Assembly (NCBI RefSeq): GCF_014851815.1
Contig: NZ_JACVAJ010000002.1
Coordinates: 1,116,001-1,180,000, forward strand
DNA: 64,000 nt
Source: Pseudoxanthomonas sp. PXM01
GTDB taxonomy: Bacteria > Pseudomonadota > Gammaproteobacteria > Xanthomonadales > Xanthomonadaceae
Reading direction: 5' to 3'
Shown: positions 51,213 through 59,398 of the stretch, piece by piece
Layout of the letters: each line of letters starts with the position of its first letter
How positions within the stretch are numbered: the first letter of the stretch is position 1
The notes under the pieces: generated by a model
The model's database searches: none
Told to the model about the DNA's origin: nothing
The model's input: only the letters and a program-made list of their open reading frames with translations
Translations under genes and position numbers: made by a program

Positions 51213-51745
51213 ATCCGGTTCCTCAGTTTCGATGCCAGCAGATCGCGGCCACGCGAGAGTCGAGCCTTCACCGTGCCTTCGGGCAACCCGAGGCTGTGGG
51301 CCGTTGCGGCGACATCCTGCTCATGGAAGTAGAACAGAACCATGGGTTCGCGGTACTTCGGCGGCAGGGACTGCACGGCACGCTTTACCAGCGCACGGCG
51401 GTCGGTATCGACGGCGCCCTCCTCAACCGATCCTGCTGCGGCTGCCTCGACGTCGATAGGCACGGTCTCGGGCGAGGCCCGGCGTAGTTCATCGCGATAG
51501 ACATTGGTTGCCAGGGCGAATAACCAGGTCGAGAAGGTGGCGTCGCGCCGCCATGTACTCAGTCGACGGAAGACGCGCAGGAACGCCTCCTGCGCCATGT
51601 CCTCGGCGCGCGCATGATCGCGGCAGAAGCGGTACGCCAGGTTCACCATCGGTCCTTGCCAACGCGCAACGAGCACGGCGAAGGCGGCGGTGTCGCCTGC
51701 CAGCACCCGGTCAACGGTCGCCTCGTCTTCTCCACTCATGCTCAT
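51209..51745 (-). CDS. ECF-subfamily RNA polymerase sigma factor
   Basis: The 178-residue protein has sigma region 2 (about 20-90; ARAEDMAQEAFLRVFRRLST, TFSTWLFALATNVYRDELRR) and sigma region 4 (about 115-170; LPPKYREPMVLFYFHEQDVA, LGLPEGTVKARLSRGRDLL). It is an ECF sigma factor controlled with the membrane protein that overlaps its end. AGGAG stands five bases before the ATG at 51745. Its own promoter is likely the CGCAACC-N16-CGTCC element at 51766-51792, the mirror of the one facing the other way. Confidence 0.93.
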   Translation of the reverse strand: MSMSGEDEATVDRVLAGDTAAFAVLVARWQGPMVNLAYRFCRDHARAEDMAQEAFLRVFRRLSTWRRDATFSTWLFALATNVYRDELRRASPETVPIDVEAAAAGSVEEGAVDTDRRALVKRAVQSLPPKYREPMVLFYFHEQDVAATAHSLGLPEGTVKARLSRGRDLLASKLRNRI

Positions 51746-51765
51746 CCCTGCTCCTCTCACCTCTT

Positions 51766-51792
51766 GGACGGAGGGAGCGGATCGGCGGTTGC
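51766..51792 (-). promoter_or_regulatory. Putative ECF promoter driving the sigma gene
   Basis: On the minus strand CGCAACC is followed by 16 bases and CGTCC, with AAGAAAA ahead. The -10 lies about 20 bases before the start codon. It mirrors the element at 51825-51852. Confidence 0.6.
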
Positions 51793-51832
51793 GTTTTCTT
51801 CGCTGCCGGGCCGAGTCAAGAAAATGCAACCG
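51786..51832. repeat. 15-bp inverted repeat between the sigma gene and 51895
   Basis: CGGTTGCGTTTTCTT (51786-51800) and AAGAAAATGCAACCG (51818-51832) are complementary at 14 of 15 positions with a 17-bp spacer. The arms contain the -35 elements of the two divergent promoters. Confidence 0.7.
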
Positions 51833-51852
51833 GCCGGGCCGGACCGCCGTCT
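51825..51852 (+). promoter_or_regulatory. Putative ECF promoter driving the 51895 gene
   Basis: TGCAACC (51825-51831), 16 bases, then CGTCT (51848-51852). AAGAAAA precedes it. The start codon follows 42 bases later. Confidence 0.6.
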
Positions 51853-51894
51853 GACGGACCACACATTCGGCAATCCCAGGAACGGAGGATTCTC

Positions 51895-52278
51895 ATGGCG
51901 GCACTCTGGATGATCGCAATCATTGTCACGGCCAGCCTAGCGTTCGTTTCAGTCGTCATCTGGCTCGAAAACCGCCGCAAGGAACGGGAAGCGCATTATC
52001 GCAACGAGATGGCGCACCGCATCGCAGAGGCGAAAGACCCGGAGCCCCTACTCGCCTACGTGCGGGAGATCGAACGGATCGACGCCGGCAGGAGCCGGAC
52101 GAAGGCGCGGACCGCCGGCCTCATCGTCCTTGCCGTCGGCCTGGCGATGGCGATCTTCTTCTACTGGGCGACGCCGGGGACTGCCACCTTCCTCGTGGGT
52201 CTGATCCCTTGCTTGGTGGGCGCAGCCTTGCTGCTGCTATCCGAGGTCGTCATGCGCCCCCGTCCGCGGACCGATTGA
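51895..52278 (+). CDS. Small membrane protein, probable ECF sigma target
   Basis: The 127-residue protein has a membrane span at the N-terminus (WMIAIIVTASLAFVSVVIWL), a charged, helical middle (ENRRKEREAHYRNEMAHRIA, then LAYVREIERID), and two more spans at about 75-115. It resembles DUF6249-type proteins, but that call is weak. GGAGGA precedes the ATG at 51895. It is divergent from the ECF sigma gene and shares a mirror-image promoter with it, so it is likely part of the same regulon, perhaps sensing or feedback. Confidence 0.75.
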   Translation: MAALWMIAIIVTASLAFVSVVIWLENRRKEREAHYRNEMAHRIAEAKDPEPLLAYVREIERIDAGRSRTKARTAGLIVLAVGLAMAIFFYWATPGTATFLVGLIPCLVGAALLLLSEVVMRPRPRTD

Positions 52279-52286
52279 TGTCTTTT

Positions 52287-52340
52287 GCCGGCCTGCAGGT
52301 GGGTGTGGAGCCCTCCCATCCAGACCGACCGCAGGCCGGC
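52287..52340 (+). terminator. Long-stem hairpin after the 51895 gene
   Basis: GCCGGCCTGC (52287-52296) pairs perfectly with GCAGGCCGGC (52331-52340) around a 34-base loop, just after the stop at 52278. There is no T-tract; it could be a terminator or a structured 3' end. Confidence 0.45.
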
Positions 52341-52370
52341 GCTCCAATGGATGATCTATCGCCACAAGCC

Positions 52371-52391
52371 ATGTCCGCTGTCGGCCGCGGA
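52371..52391. repeat. Dispersed palindromic repeat, copy 9 (truncated)
   Basis: ATGTCCGCTGTCGGCCGCGG keeps the left arm and core but has lost the right arm. It lies 56 bp before the IS30 relic. Confidence 0.5.
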
Positions 52392-52446
52392 TTCATATGA
52401 TCGATGCAACACACGGAGAGCTGCATAGGCAGTGGGAGTGTTGCAG

Positions 52447-52530
52447 ATGAAGCACAGGAAGAGGATCTACTACACCAATACCCAGAAGGCGCTGATGTGG
52501 GATCGCTGGCAGCAGGGCGAGTCCCTGCAC
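52447..52530 (+). pseudogene. Relic of an IS30-family transposase N-terminus
   Basis: The 28 codons starting at the ATG read MKHRKRIYYTNTQKALMWDR and on to WQQGESLH, which matches the N-terminal end of IS30-type transposases (R-I-Y-Y/S-x-x-Q-K-A/x-M-W-x-R-W-x-x-G-E-S-L). After GESLH the similarity stops and no DDE domain follows. The frame runs on into the end of the convergent AsmA-like gene. No inverted ends are seen. This is a deletion remnant of an insertion sequence. Confidence 0.7.
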
Positions 52531-52550
52531 CCGCTGCGCCGCGCGACCGA

Positions 52551-54746
52551 CTACTCGCTCTCCGTCAGCAGGGCCGGGCGAGCGTCGTACCAGTCGCGCG
52601 CACCGACGATGTGCATCTTTCGCTGTCCGTCATGCAGCTCCATGCCCATCCCGAGCAAGCCCCAGCGTGCGTAGAGGTCGCCCGCTGACGCGCCGGCGGC
52701 AATGCGCATGCGCGCCTTCAGGTCGAAGCGTTTGTTGCTGGCTTCGACGCGGTCCAGCACGATCTCGCCGCCGCGGATGCGCAGATCGCCAGTGGCCCGT
52801 GCTTGGCCAGCATCGACCAGGTTGCCTACCCATCCGGGGAAAGCGTCGCGCTCTGCGAACAGGCCCAGCAGCACGCTGGCGTCGCGCATCTCCACTTGGC
52901 CGCAGCCGGCAACTTTGAACGGTTCCTGCCAGTCGATCTCCCCTTGCGTTAGCCGCATGCGCGCCCACCAGCCGGCATCGGCGCCGGACGATTCCAACCG
53001 CACGCCGTCCAGGCGCACCGCCATTTCGTCGAGGGCATAGCGACGCCCGCCCTTCGCAACCCGCGACAGACGGCTGTCCAAGACTAGGTTGCCGCCCAAG
53101 CGCGACGGACCCAGCACAAAGCGCACGTCCTGGCCGCGCATTTGCATGCGTCCACCGAGCATCTCGCCGGCATGGTCCAGGTGGATGTCGGCGCTGGCGC
53201 TGGCGCTGCCACCGAGCAGTTGCGCGCTCTGGGTGGGCAGGTAGCGGTTGTAGCTGCGCAGGTCCGGCACCTGCGCGTCGTCGAAATGCAGGTGTGCATC
53301 CAGGTTCTCGTGGAACTGGGCCAGCGGACCGGTGGACACCAGATCCAAGCGCAGGTCACGGCCGCGCAGGTCGATGCTCTCCGGAGCCACGATGGGAGCT
53401 AAGGTGAATTGCTGCATCACAATCGCGATGGTGGTGTGCCGTGAGGCGTCGTCCTCGCCACGCATGCGCAGGCGTGCCCGGGCCTGCCCACTGAACCGGT
53501 TGTCGAGGACGCGCGCCTGCAGCTGCGCATCCTCCACGTCGACGCGGCTGCTCGCCTGCATTGCGCCGGCGTCCAGAGACACGTCGGCATCCAGGTTGGC
53601 GCGGCCGTTGAGCTCCAGCCACGGGATGTCGTCCAGGAACACGTCGATCCAGCGCAGCGGCATCGCCGGCCAGCGGGTGCGCACGGTGCCACCCAACGCG
53701 CGCAGCGGCCGCAGCCAGTCGTCTGGGCCAAGGCGCCGATCGTCCACGCGCAGGTCGGCCGCCAGCCAAGGCGCGCCCTCGGAGGTGGGCGGTATCCGTG
53801 CCGCCAACGTGATCGCTTCGCGCCGAGTGCGCAGGGCCACGCCCAGCGGATGCCGCACTGCCTCCCCGTCGAGGCCGCGCGAGAAGACCGGCGCCGACCA
53901 GTCCAGCCAGCTGTCCGGCATCAGCGCGCCGCGACTCAGGGTCAGGTCGGCTCGCAAACGGCCAGCGGAGGCGCGGGCACCCAGCGGTAATGCCTGGCCG
54001 TGGTGGGCGACCAGGTCGATGCCCGGCGCCGGGCCGTCCACCCGCATGCGTGCGTGCATGAGTCCCACTTTCTCGGCCCCCTGCGCGCGCTCGCGCGTGT
54101 GCAGGGGCAGCGAGATCTCCAAGTCCAGCCGCCCGTCGCGCATCAGCTCGACCTCGCCCACCTCCAGGATCGCATCGGGCATATGCAGGGTAGACGGGCC
54201 CACTTCCATCGCCCCGCCCTGCAGCCGCTTGCGGAAGACAAAGCGCGCCTGCCCATGCCCGCGTACGCGGGCATCGTAGAAATCCATGCGCAGCAGGCTG
54301 GGGGTGGTGATCGCGTCGAAACTCAGCTCCCACGGCGGCTTGCCCGGACGTTTGATGGTGGGTTTATCCTCGGCCACGCGCTGCACGTGCACCGAGACGT
54401 CCGCGGCACGGATAGTGCCGAAACCCACTTCGCGCCACAGCAGCGGTACCAGCTTAATCCGTCCGTCGGCACGGGGACTGGCGACAAACCAGCGGTTGGT
54501 ACGTGCATGGCCGCCCAGGACCACGCCGTGGGCATGGATGTGTCCCGGGTAGGCACTAAGTGCCCAGTCCCAGCGTGCCTGGAATCGATCCGGCTTGCGG
54601 TTGATGACCTGCTCGCCAATGGACGTGTTGAGGAACACATTGGCGGCCAGCAGGTACAACAGGTACAGCATCAGAAGCACAAAGCCAGCGCGGCGCAACG
54701 GACGGCGGTGGCTGGCGCACCACGAGTTGAAGGATTCCATGGACAT
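52551..54746 (-). CDS. AsmA/DUF748-like inner-membrane protein
   Basis: The 731-residue protein has one N-terminal membrane anchor (about 20-42; FVLLMLYLLYLLAANVFL) followed by a large beta-rich periplasmic part with repeating strands (MRVDGPAPGIDLVAHHG, LNGRANLDADVSLDAGAMQA, RGGEIVLDRVEASNKRFDLK). This layout is that of the AsmA-like/bridge-type proteins linked to phospholipid transport to the outer membrane. The C-terminal part holds the AsmA-typical LRIRGGEIVLDRVEAS. Starts at 54746 and 54740 are both possible. The 3' end overlaps nothing but lies 20 bp from the IS30 relic. Confidence 0.75.
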   Translation of the reverse strand: MSMESFNSWCASHRRPLRRAGFVLLMLYLLYLLAANVFLNTSIGEQVINRKPDRFQARWDWALSAYPGHIHAHGVVLGGHARTNRWFVASPRADGRIKLVPLLWREVGFGTIRAADVSVHVQRVAEDKPTIKRPGKPPWELSFDAITTPSLLRMDFYDARVRGHGQARFVFRKRLQGGAMEVGPSTLHMPDAILEVGEVELMRDGRLDLEISLPLHTRERAQGAEKVGLMHARMRVDGPAPGIDLVAHHGQALPLGARASAGRLRADLTLSRGALMPDSWLDWSAPVFSRGLDGEAVRHPLGVALRTRREAITLAARIPPTSEGAPWLAADLRVDDRRLGPDDWLRPLRALGGTVRTRWPAMPLRWIDVFLDDIPWLELNGRANLDADVSLDAGAMQASSRVDVEDAQLQARVLDNRFSGQARARLRMRGEDDASRHTTIAIVMQQFTLAPIVAPESIDLRGRDLRLDLVSTGPLAQFHENLDAHLHFDDAQVPDLRSYNRYLPTQSAQLLGGSASASADIHLDHAGEMLGGRMQMRGQDVRFVLGPSRLGGNLVLDSRLSRVAKGGRRYALDEMAVRLDGVRLESSGADAGWWARMRLTQGEIDWQEPFKVAGCGQVEMRDASVLLGLFAERDAFPGWVGNLVDAGQARATGDLRIRGGEIVLDRVEASNKRFDLKARMRIAAGASAGDLYARWGLLGMGMELHDGQRKMHIVGARDWYDARPALLTESE

Positions 54747-55242
54747 GCGCCAAGTATTGCCGAGCCGCCGTGAGGATGGCCTGCAAAAGGGCGTTCGCAC
54801 GGCGATCACCCCTCTTTGCGGTGCAGGCGACGGGGATGGGCATGTGGACGCCGCTAGTGGATACGTAACCTCCCCGCCCGAAACCCCTGTCTCCGCTCAG
54901 TAAAGGGCTTGGTTCGCGAGGCTGCGTCCGACCCGCGCCTCGGACCATGGCTCTCGGACTGGATCATTACCCTGCATTTCGGTTCAGTGTGGGGCCTACC
55001 CATGAAACTATTCGTCAGCGCAAGCGGAGTCATCATTCGCATACTGAGTTTGACCAGCGTTGTCGTTTGGTGGCGAGAGGCGCACGGTCGGAGACGAAGG
55101 CTGGAAGGTTCAAGCTGGGAGGAGCTCGCCGATATGTGTATCTGGCTATCGGCCAGAAGCAGACATCGCCCCAGCCTGAGATTCTCTTCAGTGGCTCAGT
55201 AACGGGAGGCCGGAGCGCCCTTTTTGTCATCGGAAAGTAGCG
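54747..55242. other. Intergenic region with dispersed repeat
   Basis: No gene seen in about 500 bp. It contains dispersed repeat copy 10 at 55135-55166 and otherwise no clear structure. Confidence 0.4.
55135..55166. repeat. Dispersed palindromic repeat, copy 10
   Basis: GGCTATCGGCCAGAAGCAG followed by ACAT, with a degraded left arm (TGTATCT). Intergenic, next to cho. Confidence 0.6.
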
Positions 55243-56088
55243 CTAGAGCTCCCAAAGCTTGAAGTCGCTTTGTAGGATTGGCTTTGCAAGGATGTAGTAG
55301 TCGTCTCTGTCGAACTCGCAATCTGCGATTTTCAGCTTCCGCGCTTCCCTAAGCGATCCAGCGCTGCCGCAGTAGCGCCAGTGATCGATCACGTGGAGCT
55401 GTCGCCCGCCGTCATCGCGCTCTTCAATTGCGACTCGTCCGGGGTATGGCCACTTTGCTACTTCGATGGAGGCAAGTGCTCCCCTAAGACGCAGGTCGTG
55501 GGCCAGTCCGTCCTCCTTGCCGCAGCAAACACCCGCGCAGCGGCCGGTCGCATGCCGGAAGCAGGGCCTTCCGCGTACGGTTCGCTCGATCCCAATGCGC
55601 GCATAACACAGGCCGTGTTCGTCGGCCAACGTGCGCAGCGCCTCGACTGCTCGCACCTTGCTTCCGAACAACCCGTACAGGCTTTCGCGTACTCGAAAGT
55701 CTGGTTCATTCGAGTAGACGAATCTAACGCCAGCTAGGTCGAGGGCGATCGAACAGAGTCGCTGCAGTCGACGCAGCTTCTTGTTGTACAAAGGTTGAAG
55801 CGCTTTGATCTGCTGCGCTTCAAGCAGCTGCGCCCCGATGTCCCCCGCCGTTCGCACATGGGTGATCGTTCTGGTCTGCATCAGCATCCGTGCCTCTTCT
55901 GGAGTGCGCAGATGGTTCAACACACGCGTGCGGATATTGACGCTCTTGCCAATGTAGAGAGGCACGGACTGCCCTTCCCCATGGAAGTAATAGACGCCGG
56001 CGGCCCGAGGGAGATCTTCAGTCTGCGACTGCAAATGAGCCGGATACTCGTAGGGAAAGCGCGGGCGTTCTTGCGATCTGAACAACAT
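55243..56088 (-). CDS. cho: Cho-type endonuclease (UvrC homologue), GIY-YIG
   Basis: The 281-residue protein has a GIY-YIG nuclease at about 25-115: GVYYFHGEG and PLYIGKSVNIRTRVLNHL with the conserved Tyr, Gly-Lys and Arg, and LLEAQQIKALQPLYNKKLRR with the catalytic Glu and Asn. The rest matches the UvrC-like C-terminal part of Cho (SIALDLAGVRFVYSNE, GRCAGVCCGKED with a Cys cluster). Cho makes the 3' incision at bulky lesions that UvrC cannot cut. It begins 6 bp after umuC, in an SOS-type operon. Length fits Cho (~295). Confidence 0.9.
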   Translation of the reverse strand: MLFRSQERPRFPYEYPAHLQSQTEDLPRAAGVYYFHGEGQSVPLYIGKSVNIRTRVLNHLRTPEEARMLMQTRTITHVRTAGDIGAQLLEAQQIKALQPLYNKKLRRLQRLCSIALDLAGVRFVYSNEPDFRVRESLYGLFGSKVRAVEALRTLADEHGLCYARIGIERTVRGRPCFRHATGRCAGVCCGKEDGLAHDLRLRGALASIEVAKWPYPGRVAIEERDDGGRQLHVIDHWRYCGSAGSLREARKLKIADCEFDRDDYYILAKPILQSDFKLWEL

Positions 56089-56094
56089 GGCGGG

Positions 56095-57342
56095 CTAGCA
56101 AGTAGCGCGAGGCAGGTCACGCACGGAAGTCGTGTAGCAAGGAGACAGCATCTGTTGCCGCATGCCCCACGCGGGTTTGGGCTTCCAACCACTGGCGCCG
56201 AGGCCTGCCACTCCGCGTCCAAACTTGCGATTGATCTGATCGAGGGTGGCCATGAGGCGGTCGTCCCCCACCGCGGCAGGCGAGAACAGGTCGCCCTGCA
56301 GTTCTGACGGCCTGGCCAGGTCAGTCAGAGTGACACCGGCTTTCTTGTAGCCATAGTCCGGGCGGAGCAGACCCGTCATCAATCTACGAACGGTGCCCAG
56401 AACCACGCGGGAGTCAGAGGTGGCTGCAGGCAGGCTGATCATGCGAGTGGGGCTGTGCTGCTTGAGTTCGGGACGGAACGCGTCCGTGTGGGCAAACACC
56501 CCGACCGCCGAGGCGACCAGACCGCGGCGCCTGAGCTTCTCGCACGCTCGCACGGCGAACGTCGCCACGGCTTGAGCTACCGCGTCGTGGTCCTCCACAC
56601 GCTCGGCGAAGGAGCGGCTGACCAGGATCTGCTGTCGATCGGGCTCCACCTCTTCCAAATCCATGCAAGTCTGACCTTGCAGCTCCCGTTGAGTACGCGT
56701 CATTACGATGCCGAAGCGCTGCAAGATTAGATCGGTGGGCGCATCCCGCAGCTGCGCTGCCGAGAAGATCCCTAGGCTCGCCAGCTTCTCTGACCAGCGC
56801 TTGCCCACGCCCCACACGTCACCGACAGGAAAGTTCTGCAGTGCTATTTCCTGTTGTTGCCTGGACGCGAGGGTGACCACGCCCTGACCGCTCTTGGCCA
56901 GCTTGTTGGCAAGTTTAGCCAACGTCTTGGTAGGCGCGATGCCAATGCAATTGGGGATACCCGTCCAACGATGGATACGCTCGCGTAGGTCGCGGCAGAA
57001 GCCTTCGCGATCCCGGATCCCCGACATGTCCAGAAAGGACTCATCAATCGAGTAAACCTCGACCCGCGGCGAGGCATCGCGCAGGATCGAGACCACGCGC
57101 GCACTCATGTCGCCATATAGCGTGAAGTTGGCCGAGCGCACGACCAGCTGACGGCGCATCGCAGGCTCCACCAAGTGAATGGGGTGGCCCATACGAATCC
57201 CTAAGGCCTTGGCCTCTGCACTGCGGGCGATGGCGCAGCCATCGTTATTGCTCAGCACCACCACCGGCTTGTGGCGAATGGACGGGTCGAATACACGCTC
57301 ACAGCTTGCGTAGAAATTGTTGCCATCAACCAGAGCGAACAC
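56095..57342 (-). CDS. umuC: UmuC-like Y-family DNA polymerase subunit
   Basis: The 415-residue protein starts MFALVDGNNFYASCERVF with the first Asp, has the polymerase motif YSIDESFLD with the Asp/Glu pair, the helix-hairpin-helix region VWGVGKRWSEKLASLGI, and the little-finger domain. The end (GWKPKPAWGMRQQMLSPCYT) matches the C-terminal tail of UmuC proteins. With cleaved UmuD it forms error-prone DNA polymerase V. Its start overlaps the end of umuD by 17 bases. Length fits the family (~420). Confidence 0.93.
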   Translation of the reverse strand: MFALVDGNNFYASCERVFDPSIRHKPVVVLSNNDGCAIARSAEAKALGIRMGHPIHLVEPAMRRQLVVRSANFTLYGDMSARVVSILRDASPRVEVYSIDESFLDMSGIRDREGFCRDLRERIHRWTGIPNCIGIAPTKTLAKLANKLAKSGQGVVTLASRQQQEIALQNFPVGDVWGVGKRWSEKLASLGIFSAAQLRDAPTDLILQRFGIVMTRTQRELQGQTCMDLEEVEPDRQQILVSRSFAERVEDHDAVAQAVATFAVRACEKLRRRGLVASAVGVFAHTDAFRPELKQHSPTRMISLPAATSDSRVVLGTVRRLMTGLLRPDYGYKKAGVTLTDLARPSELQGDLFSPAAVGDDRLMATLDQINRKFGRGVAGLGASGWKPKPAWGMRQQMLSPCYTTSVRDLPRATC

Positions 57343-57805
57343 GGTTTCGCCCTCGATTAATCTGACGGGCCACGCTCACCACGGCGAAGACCTCGGCCTC
57401 CGTACAAGGCGCCAGAATGATGGGGGGGAAATGTGGATTGCGGCTGTGCAGTTCGATGTGGTCGCTGCAAACCTTGAGCACCTTGCAGGCGGGCTGGTTG
57501 CCCTCCCACGTCGCAATCACCAGATCGCCGTCGATCGGGGTCACCGAGCGATCAACGACCAGCAGGTCCCCATCGCAAATACCCGCATGGAGCATGGACC
57601 ATCCCTCCGCGCGGTAGAGGAACGTGGCCAGCGGATTCCGCACCAGCATGTCGTTCAGGTCGATCGAGTCGTCCTGAAAGTCTTCGGCGGGAGATGGAAA
57701 GCCGGCGCGTGCGGCCGCGGCGCCCAGCGGAAGGGCCAGCTGGGGAGGATCAATAGCCGCAGGGCCAATCAGATGGGTAAAGGTTTCGTGAGCGGGGTTC
57801 AGCAT
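57326..57805 (-). CDS. umuD: UmuD-like S24 self-cleaving protein
   Basis: From the ATG at 57805 (GAGG eight bases up) the protein has 159 residues. The self-cleavage site is AARAGFPSPAEDF, cutting at Ala34-Gly35. The catalytic Ser70 is in EGWSMLHAGI and Lys108 in PACKVLKV, the spacing seen in UmuD (60/97). RecA* triggers cleavage to UmuD', the active partner of UmuC. An in-frame ATG at 57814 has no ribosome site of its own. It heads umuD-umuC-cho. A LexA-like half-site lies about 80 bp upstream. Confidence 0.93.
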   Translation of the reverse strand: MLNPAHETFTHLIGPAAIDPPQLALPLGAAAARAGFPSPAEDFQDDSIDLNDMLVRNPLATFLYRAEGWSMLHAGICDGDLLVVDRSVTPIDGDLVIATWEGNQPACKVLKVCSDHIELHSRNPHFPPIILAPCTEAEVFAVVSVARQINRGRNRVRSG

Positions 57806-57885
57806 GGTCGGCATCCTCTAGCGCCCCCGTCGCACGGTGCGAGACCGGGCGAAGAAGCCTAGACCTGCGGCCGCCGCTCTCGCTA

Positions 57886-57901
57886 TTAGTATTTCGCTGA
57901 A
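57886..57901 (-). promoter_or_regulatory. Imperfect LexA-box-like site upstream of umuD
   Basis: On the minus strand TTCAGCGAAATACTAA keeps the right half TACTAA of the Xanthomonad LexA box TTAG-N6-TACTAA but has TTCA for TTAG. It lies about 80 bp before umuD and also faces the 58050 gene. Confidence 0.4.
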
Positions 57902-58049
57902 CGCGCCCAACCCATTGATCAAGGTTCTACGATCTTGCGCGTGGAACGATTTCTCACACTTGGACATGCCGTTTCACGCGCAGACAGCAGATTTACACAA
58001 CGTCCACACCGCGCTTCCTAGCGTGCTCACGCATGTCAGGAGGTGCCCC

Positions 58050-58355
58050 ATGGCCGGCTACGAGCGCTTGCCCGAAGAATTCAGTTGGCGGGACGACGGA
58101 CATCGTCACACGTTGTCTCTGGCCGAGGTCCCGCTGGCGCATGTGGAGCCCACCGGCAGCGGCTGGGTCGTGCGGACGCTGGTGCATCAGATCGAACCCG
58201 CAGGGGAGCCACCCTCAAGGATCTCGGTGCCCTCCCTGCATCATGGCAAGGCGTGGCTGACCCGATGGGCCCAGTGTCGCAGACCGAAGCTCATGCGCGC
58301 GGTGACGCAGCGCCTTGCGCAGGCGGACACCGCCGAGGTTCCGGCGCTGCACTAG
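58050..58355 (+). CDS. Small protein, paralogue A of an unknown family
   Basis: The 101-residue protein has a strong ribosome site (AGGAGG, seven bases before ATG). It shares a pattern with the products at 59063 and 59708: [28 protein letters not shown], then [14 protein letters not shown], that is F-x-W-R, a Pro-x-Gly-x-Gly-Trp turn, and W-x-x-R-W with basic residues. It looks like a small beta-rich domain with a basic helix. No signal peptide. It is first in a plus-strand string that includes a DNA-glycosylase gene, 9 bp before it. Function unknown. Confidence 0.7.
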   Translation: MAGYERLPEEFSWRDDGHRHTLSLAEVPLAHVEPTGSGWVVRTLVHQIEPAGEPPSRISVPSLHHGKAWLTRWAQCRRPKLMRAVTQRLAQADTAEVPALH

Positions 58356-58363
58356 GGCGGACC

Positions 58364-58963
58364 ATGAAGTCGACGCTCCCTAGGGGCTTCTACCGTCGAG
58401 ACCCCCGGCTTGTCGCCCCGGATCTACTAAACAAGCTGATCGTGGTTGCCGACGGACGGGCGGGCAGAATCGTGGAGGTCGAGGCGTACTGCGGCGCAGA
58501 TGATCCGGCGGCCCACACCTACCGAGGGCGCACGCAGCGCAATGCCACCATGTTTGGCGAGGCTGGGCATCTGTATGTCTACTTTAGCTATGGCATCCAC
58601 TGGTGCGCCAATACGGTGTGCGGCGAAGTGGGCGAAGGCGTAGGGGTTCTACTGCGCGCGATCGAGCCCGTCCAGCGCCTGGACGTTATCCGTACCGCGC
58701 GGGGAGAGCCACGCCGGGAGGCAGACATAGGGAATGGTCCGGGCAAGCTGGCGCAAGCCCTGGGCATCACCTGAGCGTTGAACGGCGCAGATTTGGTCAA
58801 TAACGAGCTTGGAATCACCATTGTCGATGATGGGGTTCCCCCGCCGGCAACACCCGTCGCAACGCCACGCATCGGCATTTCAAAAGCGCGCGAGCATCCA
58901 TGGCGCTGGCACGTGCATGGAAATGCCTACGTGTCTCGAGTCCGGCAGCAAGCGGCTAAATAG
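58364..58963 (+). pseudogene. 3-methyladenine DNA glycosylase (Aag/MPG) with in-frame TGA
   Basis: The frame from 58364 encodes an Aag-type glycosylase: [36 protein letters not shown] with the catalytic Glu, [20 protein letters not shown] with the base-flipping Tyr/His region, and [18 protein letters not shown] at 58772-58774 interrupts it, after which the same frame continues ALNGADLVNNELGITIVDDG and ends with HVHGNAYVSRV, the expected C-terminus. The normal residue is most likely Arg (CGA to TGA). If real, the product lacks about 63 residues including part of the active-site fold. It follows paralogue A by 9 bp. Confidence 0.85.
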
Positions 58964-59062
58964 TTCATGAAGGGCAAGCAGGACACCCGTCATCATTGAC
59001 GTGGCATCGACGGCCGATGCGTAACTTACGTTCTCCCAGCCACTACACGGAGGTCCGATGCG

Positions 59063-59398
59063 ATGCCTTTCAGCTCTAAGCTCCCGCTTGACTTCCTCTG
59101 GCGAGAAGACGATGGCCATCCGACGCTGTACTTGGATGCTCACGCGGTAGCGCGTATTCGCCCGGTCGGCAACGGGTGGATTGTAGAGACGCTTCTCGAG
59201 GCGTCCGGTCTGAATCGCCAGCAGGTCGCGATTCGTGGGGTGGAGTACGGTCGCGGTTGGGCTCACCGATGGGTACGGCAGCGCTTGCGGCTGGTCGCAA
59301 ACGCCTGCCACCGCCCCGATCTGGCGCCTCCGATCGTCCATGGTCCCATACGACGTACCTACCGCTGGCAGTTGCCTAGCTGGGCCAAGGCCGGCTGA
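59063..59398 (+). CDS. Small protein, paralogue B of an unknown family
   Basis: The 111-residue protein is the second member of the family: FLWREDDGHPTLYL, ARIRPVGNGWIVET, YGRGWAHRWVRQRLRL. GGAGG lies ten bases before the ATG at 59063. It shares F-x-W-R-x-D-x-G-H, the Pro-x-Gly-x-Gly-Trp turn and G-x-x-W-x-x-R-W with paralogue A, and has a longer basic C-terminus (PIRRTYRWQLPSW). Its stop overlaps the start of the next small gene by one base. Function unknown. Confidence 0.7.
   Translation: MPFSSKLPLDFLWREDDGHPTLYLDAHAVARIRPVGNGWIVETLLEASGLNRQQVAIRGVEYGRGWAHRWVRQRLRLVANACHRPDLAPPIVHGPIRRTYRWQLPSWAKAG

Noticed and set aside
52432-52674. An 80-codon frame around the IS30 relic
   Set aside because: Only the 28 codons from 52447 resemble a transposase; the rest is antisense to the AsmA-like gene.
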